A DNA stretch of 13,161 bases from contig DBTL01000009.1 of assembly GCA_002307035.1 (NCBI GenBank), forward strand, positions 36,209-49,369, given 5' to 3'. Of this stretch, positions 6,832 to 13,161 are shown in pieces. Below the pieces are notes generated by a model. That model saw only the letters and a program-made list of their open reading frames with translations, searched no databases and was not told where the DNA came from. A program made the position numbers and the translations under genes. Numbering within the stretch: position 1 is the first letter of the stretch; each line of letters starts with the position of its first letter. The DNA is from Bacteroides sp. UBA1317. GTDB lineage: Bacteria; Bacteroidota; Bacteroidia; Bacteroidales; Bacteroidaceae.

Positions 6832-8295
6832 ATGAAGAAAAATCAATGGAAATTGCTTGCTATATTGTCTGTTCTGGCAAGTGTTACATTTTTAAGTAGT
6901 TGTAAAAAAGAGGATGATCCGATAGAAGATGCCGTTCCTATAGCGACACAAAAGATCAATCAATTTGCACTCGATGTACTACAAGATGTTTATTTATGGA
7001 GCTCTGAGATTCCAACAGTTAATGTCAAGACGGAGGCAGATCCGATTTCTATGGTAGAAAGAATTAAATATTCGGCCGACCATTGGACTACTCTGACAGA
7101 TGACGTTGCTGGTCTGAGTGATAATTTTGCCGGTGAAGGCACTTCTTTTGGCTATTCGCTTGGTTTATATCTTTTTAGTGATTCTGAAACAGATTGTTTT
7201 GCTGTTGTTCAGTTCGTTTATCCCGGTACTCCGGCTGAGAAGGCCGGGTTGAAACGGGGTGATATCATTCAACAGATGAATGGGGCTAATATTACGACAA
7301 GCAATTACACTAATCTGTTTTATTCGTCTTCTATTGATCTTGGTATGGCTACTTTGAGTGGTACTGTTATCAGCCCTAATGGTAAAACGATATCTCTAAC
7401 TGCAGTGGATATGTATCAAGATCCTGTTAATATATATAAGATAATAGATAAAGGGACACATAAAGTTGGTTACTTGTTCTACACGGACTATGTTTTGAAA
7501 TCACACGCAAAGTTGCTTGAAGTCTTTAAGTCTTTCAAGGACGCCGGAGTGACTGATATGGTACTTGATTTACGTTATAACGGAGGAGGCTACTCACTTA
7601 CGGCTCAGATATTAAGTAGCATGCTGGCACCACAGGACATTGTCGCTTCTGGAGATAATATCTATTTGAAACAGACGTGGAATGATACATATTCTAAATA
7701 TTGGGAATCGAAAGGAGAAGATTTGAACGAATATTTTAAGTATAATTTTAGTTATGAGAATGAGGAAGGAGTAACTGAAACTCTTTCCGTTAAAGATGCT
7801 AACTTGAATGGGATTAATTTGTACGTATTGGTGTCAGGTTATACTGCATCGGCTTCTGAAGCGACCATTACAGGACTTTTACCATATAATATGTCTGTGC
7901 AAACCATCGGTGCGCAAACTGCCGGTAAATATTGTGGCGGCATTGTCTTTACGCCAGATATGGTATATGAAAGTCCAGATAAGGCTCTTGACAATTGGGG
8001 AATATATGCAATGGTCTATCGATATTCCGATAAGAATGGTGACACACCGTGCATGCCTAATGGTTTTACGCCAAAATATGGAGTAGTAGATAATTTTTTT
8101 GATGGTTACTCGATGGGAGATGAAGCTGAACCTCTTTTAGCTAAAGCCTTAGAAGTGATTACTGGTAATGTCTCTGCAAAAAAAACAAGAGCTCTCTCTT
8201 TTACTCCGAAGGCATTAAGTGGCGCTGTGAACCGTGCAGGAGCATTGAATGGAAAAATGATAGAACTTCCTAAACGCTTTCAGATGGACAAATAA
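6832..8295 (+). CDS. S41 family (C-terminal processing-type) peptidase lipoprotein with PDZ domain
   Basis: A 487-residue exported serine protease. The N-terminus is a lipoprotein signal peptide with lipobox LSSC (21-24), so C24 would be lipidated. It is followed by KKEDD, resembling the acidic surface-export signal of Bacteroidota lipoproteins, which suggests an outer-membrane, possibly cell-surface location. A PDZ-like domain spans about 105-190 (VYPGTPAEKAGLKRGDIIQQ at 129-148). The S41 core follows: VLDLRYNGGGYS (244-255), then TASASE (338-343) containing the presumed nucleophile S340, and QTAGK with presumed general-base K366, 26 residues on, close to the Ser-Lys spacing of 25 in E. coli Prc. 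The C-terminal ~55 residues are low in recognisable motifs. The substrate is unknown. An intrinsic terminator follows 27 bases after the stop. Confidence 0.9.
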   Translation: MKKNQWKLLAILSVLASVTFLSSCKKEDDPIEDAVPIATQKINQFALDVLQDVYLWSSEIPTVNVKTEADPISMVERIKYSADHWTTLTDDVAGLSDNFAGEGTSFGYSLGLYLFSDSETDCFAVVQFVYPGTPAEKAGLKRGDIIQQMNGANITTSNYTNLFYSSSIDLGMATLSGTVISPNGKTISLTAVDMYQDPVNIYKIIDKGTHKVGYLFYTDYVLKSHAKLLEVFKSFKDAGVTDMVLDLRYNGGGYSLTAQILSSMLAPQDIVASGDNIYLKQTWNDTYSKYWESKGEDLNEYFKYNFSYENEEGVTETLSVKDANLNGINLYVLVSGYTASASEATITGLLPYNMSVQTIGAQTAGKYCGGIVFTPDMVYESPDKALDNWGIYAMVYRYSDKNGDTPCMPNGFTPKYGVVDNFFDGYSMGDEAEPLLAKALEVITGNVSAKKTRALSFTPKALSGAVNRAGALNGKMIELPKRFQMDK

Positions 8296-8322
8296 GCTCA
8301 TAGCAATCAGGTTTCATAAGAG

Positions 8323-8364
8323 ATAGCTGTATTGAGAATTGTTCTCAATACAGCTATTTTTTTT
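8323..8364 (+). terminator. Strong intrinsic terminator after the S41 gene
   Basis: A perfect 16-bp inverted repeat (8323-8338 and 8342-8357, arms beginning ATAGCTGTATTGAGAA) with a 3-base loop TTG is followed immediately by an unbroken run of eight T (8357-8364). It should terminate plus-strand transcription from the VanZ/S41 pair. The T-run overlaps the first bases of the convergent dedA stop codon (8363-8365). Read on the minus strand, the hairpin is followed by CTCTTATG rather than a T-run, so it is probably not efficient in that direction, though it could protect the dedA mRNA 3' end. Confidence 0.92.
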
Positions 8365-9034
8365 ATATATTGTCCGACTTCGGTTTAGACTTGGCCTTTG
8401 CGACCTCGTATATTGCCGGCAGAATGGAAACAAAAACAATAAGGAGAACAACCTTGTCTAAATTCTTTTCTACCCACTCTAACCGTCCGATGAGTGCTCC
8501 TAATGCACAGAAAATAGAAATCCAAGCGATACTTCCTATCACATTAAATGAGAAGAAATGCTTGTAAGTCATCTTGCTCATACCCGCTACAAACGGTGCA
8601 AATGTACGGACGATGGGGACAAAGCGGGCAAGGATAATTGTTTTACCTCCATGTCTCTCATAAAAGTGGTTTGTTTTATCCAGATACTCTTGCTTAAATA
8701 TTTTGGAATGTGGATTGCTAAATAGTTTTTCTCCAAAAAGGCGGCCGATAGTGTAGTTCATTGCGTCTCCAAGTATGGCCGAGAATATCAGAATGATGAT
8801 AAGCAGATAAAGATTCAACGGATTATCAGGACGTACTGCTATAGCACCACCTAAAAAGAGTAATGAGTCACCTGGGAGGAAAGGAGTTACAACCAGACCC
8901 GTTTCACAGAAGATTATTATAAATAAGATGGCATAAACCCATAACCCGTATTCTGTTACCCACATGTCCAATGTGCCACCTGTATCTCTTAGTAAATTAA
9001 GGAATAAGCTCCAGAACTCATGTAATAACTCCAT
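8363..9034 (-). CDS. DedA family membrane protein
   Basis: A 223-residue inner-membrane protein of the DedA/VTT (SNARE-associated) superfamily. Members are implicated in lipid-carrier or phospholipid flipping and in proton-dependent membrane homeostasis. Functionally important residues known from E. coli YqjA/YghB are present with the right spacing: E44 in CETGLVVTPF, D56 in LPGDSLLF, and R137 and R143 in LARFVPIVRTFAPFVAG. The reentrant-loop motif GDAMNYTIGRLFG (89-101) and the C-terminal GSIAWISIFCALGALIG helix are also typical. The C-terminus is short and basic (AKAKSKPKS). It lies 20 bases downstream of murF, so a joint transcript is likely. That is interesting because some DedA-superfamily proteins recycle undecaprenyl phosphate, the lipid carrier for the cell-wall pathway that MurF feeds. 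That role here is inference. Confidence 0.93.
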   Translation of the reverse strand: MELLHEFWSLFLNLLRDTGGTLDMWVTEYGLWVYAILFIIIFCETGLVVTPFLPGDSLLFLGGAIAVRPDNPLNLYLLIIILIFSAILGDAMNYTIGRLFGEKLFSNPHSKIFKQEYLDKTNHFYERHGGKTIILARFVPIVRTFAPFVAGMSKMTYKHFFSFNVIGSIAWISIFCALGALIGRLEWVEKNLDKVVLLIVFVSILPAIYEVAKAKSKPKSDNI

Positions 9035-9054
9035 TCTCGTTTAATACTTATCTA

Positions 9055-10353
9055 TTATAAATCATTTAATACTTTGCTCAGCTTTGTCCCGTTAGATCCT
9101 TTCACCAAGATCGTATATCCTTTAGGTTTGTTCTCTTGAAATGTTCTAATCACTTCGTCTACATTGTCATAACACTTGTAAGAGTGCTTTGTAGTAGCAA
9201 ACTGGGCACCGACGAGAATCACTTCTTCAAAGTTGCATTCATTAATATAGTCTACTATCTTCTGATGTTCGTTTATGCTATCGGCACCCAATTCCCGCAT
9301 TTCTCCCAACAGAAGCATCTTGTGTTCGGCTTTCATATTGTGGAAGTTTTGAAGAGCAGCCATCATACTAGTGGGATTTGCATTGTATGCATCAATAATA
9401 AGGGTGTTGTCTTCAGTCTTTTTTAATTGCGAACGGTTGTTTTGTGGCACATATCCTGCAAGAGCTTCGTCTATTTTCTGAGGTTCCACTCCGAAATACC
9501 TCCCGATGGTGACCGCAGCCAATGCGTTTGAGAAGTTATATTCACCGATGAGTTGTGTCTCTACTTTGTGATATTCACCATTGACACCCGCTTTCCATTC
9601 AAAAACAAGGTAAGGCGAATTTCCTGTAACCTTCCCGTTCACATAAAGAGCATTATCACTTCCATAAGGGATTAAGTTCACTCCTTTAGCAATATCCATC
9701 AGGAAAGGATTGTCATGGTGAATGAATATAGTTGAATCTCCTTTTTCTCGCAGATAGTCATACAACTCTCCCTTTGTCTTTATCACTCCTTCAAAAGAAC
9801 CAAAACCTTCCAGATGCGCTTTACCTACATTGGTAATGATTCCATAGTCAGGTTCGGCAATATGAACTAAAGTTTTAATCTCTCCGGGATGGTTGGCACC
9901 CATCTCAATAACAGCTAAGTCGTGCTCGGAGGTAAGTTGCAGCAAAGTTAGCGGTACACCGATGTGATTATTCAGATTGCCTTGGGTGTAGAGCACATTG
10001 TGCGATTTTAGTAATACAGCGGCAATCAATTCTTTCGTAGTCGTTTTTCCGTTCGTTCCTGTGATGCCAATAACTTTCGTGGCTAGTCGGCGGCGATGAA
10101 AATTGGCCAATTGTTGCAGAGTGCTCAGGCAATCATCTACTACGATGAATCGTTTATCTTCGGCAACAGCATATTGTGACTCGTCAATTACTACGTACGC
10201 ACATCCGTCTTTGAGGGCTTGAGCAGCAAAGGCATTGCCATTAAACGACTCGCCCTTGAGGGCAATGAATAGTGAGCCTGCAGGGCAGTGACGGCTATCT
10301 GTCGTTACACCGCAACAGTTTAGGAAAACTTGGTATAGAGCTGAAATATCCAT
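9055..10353 (-). CDS. murF: UDP-N-acetylmuramoyl-tripeptide--D-alanyl-D-alanine ligase
   Basis: A 432-residue cytosolic Mur ligase that adds D-Ala-D-Ala to UDP-MurNAc-tripeptide using ATP, completing the soluble peptidoglycan precursor. Domains: N-terminal UDP-binding domain (about 1-90, with TTDSRHCPAGSLFIALKG); central ATPase domain with P-loop GITGTNGKTTTKE (96-108), IEMGANHPGEI (149-159), TNVGKAHLEGFGS (174-186) and the carbamylated lysine equivalent K194 in TKGELYDYL; C-terminal domain with DAYNANPTSM (321-330) and LLLGEMRELG (347-356). I choose the ATG at 10353 (MDISALYQVF) rather than the longest ORF start at 10380, because the latter sits inside a TAnnTTTG promoter element and adds only a basic peptide unlike MurF. 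E. coli MurF is 452 residues. It is followed by dedA after 20 bases. Confidence 0.95.
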   Translation of the reverse strand: MDISALYQVFLNCCGVTTDSRHCPAGSLFIALKGESFNGNAFAAQALKDGCAYVVIDESQYAVAEDKRFIVVDDCLSTLQQLANFHRRRLATKVIGITGTNGKTTTKELIAAVLLKSHNVLYTQGNLNNHIGVPLTLLQLTSEHDLAVIEMGANHPGEIKTLVHIAEPDYGIITNVGKAHLEGFGSFEGVIKTKGELYDYLREKGDSTIFIHHDNPFLMDIAKGVNLIPYGSDNALYVNGKVTGNSPYLVFEWKAGVNGEYHKVETQLIGEYNFSNALAAVTIGRYFGVEPQKIDEALAGYVPQNNRSQLKKTEDNTLIIDAYNANPTSMMAALQNFHNMKAEHKMLLLGEMRELGADSINEHQKIVDYINECNFEEVILVGAQFATTKHSYKCYDNVDEVIRTFQENKPKGYTILVKGSNGTKLSKVLNDL

Positions 10354-10483
10354 TTCTTTGTTTTTTTTACACGGGGACAAATATACGTGATATTCTTTTA
10401 GGTCGTAACTTTTTTATATATGAATAAGTTTATACGAGAATAATCTGTATTTTTGCAATACTCAATCTCCAAATTCATACATA
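10354..10483. promoter_or_regulatory. Divergent promoters murF / folP
   Basis: Between the two divergent genes each strand has an exact TAnnTTTG -7 element. On the minus strand TATATTTG lies at 10385 to 10378, giving a murF transcript start near 10371 and a leader of about 18 bases to the ATG at 10353. On the plus strand TATTTTTG at 10448-10455 gives a folP start near 10462 and a leader of about 22 bases to the ATG at 10484. No perfect -33 TTTG was found upstream of either. The minus element overlaps the first codon of the over-long murF ORF, which argues for the shorter protein. Confidence 0.6.
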
Positions 10484-11338
10484 ATGAAGTCATCTTTCCC
10501 TAAATATATTAATGTAAATGGACGTTTACTCGATCTATCTGTTCCTCAGGTAATGGGTATTCTCAACGTAACCCCCGATTCGTTCTACGCAGATAGTCGC
10601 AAGCAGACAGAAACCGAAATAGCTACACGTGCTCAACAAATACTTGATGAAGGTGCGTCAATCATTGATATCGGGGCCTATTCTTCACGGCCCAATGCCG
10701 AACATATTTCTCCTGAAGAAGAGATGAAACGCTTGCAGACGGGACTCGGGATTATTCATCGTAATCATCCGGACGCGGTGATATCAGTAGATACCTTTCG
10801 GGCCGACGTGGCAGAATGGTGTGTGAAAGAATATGGAGTAGCCATTATTAATGACATCGCTGCCGGAGAGATGGACAAACACATGTTCGATACTGTGGCA
10901 AAGTTGAATGTACCTTATATAATGATGCATATGCAGGGAACTCCTCAAAATATGCAGAAAGCCCCTCATTATGATAATCTGATAAAAGAGGTGTTCCTGT
11001 ATTTTGCAAGAAAGGTGGAACAATTGAGAGAGCTAGGAATGAATGACATCATTCTTGACCCCGGCTTTGGCTTTGGGAAAACACTTGAACAGAACTATGA
11101 ACTGATGGGGTGCCTCGACGATTTCAGAATATTTGAACTTCCTCTGCTGGTTGGTGTTTCGCGGAAGTCGATGATTACTCACTTGCTGAACGTACCTTCG
11201 GAAGAAGCATTAAACGGAACAACTGCCCTTAACACTATCGCACTGATGAAGGGGGCCGATATCTTACGTGTGCATGATGTAAAGCAGGCGGTAGAAGCGG
11301 TTAAAATGGTTGGCTACGTGCATTCTTTCGAGAAATAA
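10484..11338 (+). CDS. folP: Dihydropteroate synthase
   Basis: A 284-residue cytosolic TIM-barrel enzyme that condenses 6-hydroxymethyl-7,8-dihydropterin pyrophosphate with p-aminobenzoate to give dihydropteroate in folate synthesis. It is the sulfonamide target. All family signatures are present: GILNVTPDSFY (25-35), DIGAYSSRPNAE (62-73), SVDTF (101-105) with D103, NDIAAGEMD (123-131), MHMQGTPQNMQ (148-158), DPGFGFGKT (192-200) with K199, GVSRKSMI (224-231), GTTALN (245-250) and LRVHDV (261-266). Length is normal. The first signature normally reads IDIGGESTRP; here GGEST is GAYSS, a variation I consider within the family range. It is the first gene of an operon with the diadenylate cyclase gene 35 bases downstream. 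Confidence 0.97.
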   Translation: MKSSFPKYINVNGRLLDLSVPQVMGILNVTPDSFYADSRKQTETEIATRAQQILDEGASIIDIGAYSSRPNAEHISPEEEMKRLQTGLGIIHRNHPDAVISVDTFRADVAEWCVKEYGVAIINDIAAGEMDKHMFDTVAKLNVPYIMMHMQGTPQNMQKAPHYDNLIKEVFLYFARKVEQLRELGMNDIILDPGFGFGKTLEQNYELMGCLDDFRIFELPLLVGVSRKSMITHLLNVPSEEALNGTTALNTIALMKGADILRVHDVKQAVEAVKMVGYVHSFEK

Positions 11339-11373
11339 CAGAAGAGGATACTTTTAAATTATAAATAAGAACT

Positions 11374-12138
11374 ATGTTTTTTGAGTTTGGAATAAAAGAT
11401 TTTATCGACATACTATCCGTTGCTTTGTTGCTGTATTACACATACAAGTTGATGAAGGCGTCGGGTTCCATTAATGTGTTTACGGGCATTCTGGTCTTTA
11501 TTCTCATCTGGCTAGTGGTGTCTCAAGTACTTGAAATGCGTCTGCTGGGCTCCATCTTTGATAAGTTGGTCAGTGTAGGTGTGTTGGCACTCATCGTGCT
11601 GTTTCAAGATGAGATTCGTCGCTTTTTGCTAACATTGGGTTCGCACCAACGAGCAAGTATACTGGTGCGTTTTCTGATGGGAAGCAAGAAAGAAACTTTA
11701 GATCACGATGACATTATGCCAATCGTAATGGCTTGTATCAGCATGAGTAAACAGAAGATCGGGGCACTGATTGTGATGGAGCATAACATACCGCTGGATG
11801 ATGTGTTGCGTTCCGGAGAAATGATCAATGCGGATATTAATCAAAGACTGATTGAAAATATCTTTTTCAAAAATAGCCCGTTACATGATGGTGCAGTGAT
11901 TATAGGAAAGAGAAAAATAAAGGCAGCAGGATGTATCTTGCCGGTTTCGCATAATTTGGATATTCCTAAGGAACTGGGTTTACGCCACCGTGCGGCAATG
12001 GGAATTTGCCAACATTCTGATGCGCATGCCATTATTGTCTCCGAAGAGACAGGGTCTATCTCGGTGGCATATCGGGGACAATTCTATCTTCGACTGAATG
12101 CCGAAGAATTGGAAAGCCTGATTACTAAAGATGAGTAA
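11374..12138 (+). CDS. cdaA: CdaA-type diadenylate cyclase (c-di-AMP synthase)
   Basis: A 254-residue protein that condenses two ATP into the second messenger cyclic di-AMP at the inner membrane. The N-terminal ~80 residues hold about three hydrophobic segments (12-25, 36-52 and 63-78), as in CdaA/DacA. The catalytic DAC domain (about 100-240) carries the essential DGA motif (172-174 in NSPLHDGAVI) and RHR motif (204-206 in LGLRHRAAMG), plus SEETG (223-227) followed by SVAYRG. No C-terminal DNA-binding part is present, so it is not DisA. In Firmicutes cdaA sits with cdaR and glmM; here it sits between folP and tldD and no CdaR-like gene is visible. It is probably co-transcribed with folP and constitutively expressed with it (inference). 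Confidence 0.95.
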   Translation: MFFEFGIKDFIDILSVALLLYYTYKLMKASGSINVFTGILVFILIWLVVSQVLEMRLLGSIFDKLVSVGVLALIVLFQDEIRRFLLTLGSHQRASILVRFLMGSKKETLDHDDIMPIVMACISMSKQKIGALIVMEHNIPLDDVLRSGEMINADINQRLIENIFFKNSPLHDGAVIIGKRKIKAAGCILPVSHNLDIPKELGLRHRAAMGICQHSDAHAIIVSEETGSISVAYRGQFYLRLNAEELESLITKDE

Positions 12139-12180
12139 AGTGAACCATAAATAGTTGAGTAACTGAAAAATAACATTATT

Positions 12181-13161
12181 ATGGATAGACGTAACTTTTT
12201 AAAAACCGGAGGCATGATTGTGCTAGGCTCGGTAGCAACCCCATCAATGCTGCATGCAAGCTTGAGTGGACCTCATGATTTGTCGGGTGTTTCTTCTGCC
12301 TTGAAACACTTTGGAGTGAGTGAAGAGAATTTGAAAAAAGTTCTTGCTGCGGCTCTCGAAAAAGGAGGCGATTATGCCGATCTTTTCTTTGAACATACAT
12401 TTAATAACTACGTTGGCTTACAAGATGGGGCAGTGAATCGTTGCAATTCGAACATAGACTTTGGCGTGGGCGTCAGAGTGCTTGCGGGAGATCAAAGTGG
12501 TTATGCCTATGTGGAAAACGTTACGATGGATGAAATGCTAAAAGCAGCTCGTACGGCTGCGCGCATTGCCACAAGTGGTAAAGCAAAATCCCCGGTGAAT
12601 CTTAGCGTGAAATCTATTAAAAAGAACTATTACTCTATAAAAACGGCATGGGAAGAGATTATCCTGAAAGATAAAATGCCTTTCCTGCAACGTCTCAATG
12701 ATAAGATCTTTGCTCTCGATAAGCGAGTGCACAAAGTATCGGCTTCGCTCACAGATACCACCTCGCATATTCTATTCTGCAATTCCGAAGGAGTGATGTA
12801 TTACGACTATCGGCCGATGGTGACTTTTGGGGCTGTCTGCATTATGGAGGAGAACGGAAAGATAGAAAATGGATATGCGGCTCGTGCTTATCGCATGGGC
12901 TTCGAGTTTCTGACGGATGATATTGTTGATCTTATTGCGCAGGAAGCCGTAGCGAGGACGTCTATCCTCTTTAAAGCGGTGAAACCCAAAGGAGGTGAAA
13001 TGCCTGTTGTGATGGGAGCGGGTGGTTCCGGTATTTTGCTTCATGAGGCCATCGGGCATGCCTTTGAGGCTGATTTTAACCGGAAAAACATATCAATTTT
13101 CTCCAATCAATTGAATAAGAAGGTATGTAGTGAACATATCAATGTGGTGGATGATGGTACG
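12181..13161 (+). CDS. tldD: TldD-family metalloprotease with Tat signal (partial, 3' end beyond window)
   Basis: An open frame of 327 codons runs to the last base of the window with no stop, so only the N-terminal part is seen (E. coli TldD is about 480 residues). TldD and its partner TldE/PmbA form a zinc protease known for degrading unfolded peptides and maturing microcin B17. The zinc motif HExxxH is present as HEAIGH (288-293) after GAGGSGILL. The N-terminal region shows the family-typical GGDYADLFFEHT, ..VGLQDGAVNRCNS.. and GVGVRVLAGDQSGYAYV segments. Unlike E. coli TldD, the protein begins MDRRNFLKTGGMIVLGSVA, a twin-arginine signal (R3-R4-N-F-L-K plus a hydrophobic stretch and a likely cleavage near HA26), so export to the periplasm is predicted. 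It starts 42 bases after cdaA. A tldE homologue would be expected next. Confidence 0.92.
   Translation, partial: MDRRNFLKTGGMIVLGSVATPSMLHASLSGPHDLSGVSSALKHFGVSEENLKKVLAAALEKGGDYADLFFEHTFNNYVGLQDGAVNRCNSNIDFGVGVRVLAGDQSGYAYVENVTMDEMLKAARTAARIATSGKAKSPVNLSVKSIKKNYYSIKTAWEEIILKDKMPFLQRLNDKIFALDKRVHKVSASLTDTTSHILFCNSEGVMYYDYRPMVTFGAVCIMEENGKIENGYAARAYRMGFEFLTDDIVDLIAQEAVARTSILFKAVKPKGGEMPVVMGAGGSGILLHEAIGHAFEADFNRKNISIFSNQLNKKVCSEHINVVDDGT

Noticed and set aside
10354..10380. N-terminal extension of murF (MSPCKKNKE)
   Set aside because: It overlaps the promoter element and lacks similarity to MurF N-termini, so it is treated as untranslated leader and promoter.
11339..11373. Riboswitch or attenuator between folP and cdaA
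   Set aside because: The gap is only 35 bases of AT-rich sequence, too short for a known c-di-AMP or folate riboswitch, with no evident hairpin.
1..13161. Mobile element, CRISPR array, tRNA or rRNA
   Set aside because: No direct-repeat arrays, transposase or integrase motifs, or tRNA-like cloverleaf tails were seen. The intergenic gaps are too short to hold them.

Overview
The window looks like chromosomal DNA from a Bacteroides-type member of the Bacteroidota. It is AT-rich by eye. Several intergenic gaps carry the TAnnTTTG -7 element typical of this phylum, Shine-Dalgarno sequences are weak or absent, a lipoprotein carries an acidic/lysine surface-export-like signal after its lipobox cysteine, and the gene content is typical (folP next to a CdaA-type diadenylate cyclase, a VanZ-like small membrane protein, S41 lipoproteins). 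I see no insertion sequence, phage gene, CRISPR array, tRNA or rRNA. Coding density is high and no gene-free stretch exceeds about 170 bases.

Layout. (1) asd (minus strand) is divergent from a plus-strand pair made of a CPA2 cation/proton antiporter with a C-terminal Usp-like region and a LolD-like ABC ATPase that starts at GTG. (2) A minus-strand pair follows: an NSS-family sodium-dependent transporter, then a membrane-anchored triple helix-hairpin-helix protein whose 3' end overlaps that of the ATPase gene by 19 bases. (3) A divergent plus-strand pair encodes a VanZ-like protein and an S41 peptidase lipoprotein. It ends at a strong intrinsic terminator with a perfect 16-bp stem. (4) A minus-strand pair encodes MurF and a DedA-family protein. 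(5) Divergent from murF is a plus-strand operon: folP, the diadenylate cyclase gene, and a tldD homologue cut off by the window end.

Most of this is housekeeping: aspartate-family amino acid and diaminopimelate supply (asd), peptidoglycan precursor synthesis (murF), folate (folP), c-di-AMP signalling, lipoprotein trafficking and ion homeostasis. I did not find a clearly undescribed system. Points worth a second look are: an antiporter whose ion-binding acidic pair appears to be Thr-Val; a TldD homologue with a twin-arginine signal peptide, which would place a normally cytosolic peptidase outside the inner membrane; the folP-cdaA-tldD linkage; a probably surface-exposed S41 lipoprotein; and a murF start that should lie 27 bases inside the longest ORF.
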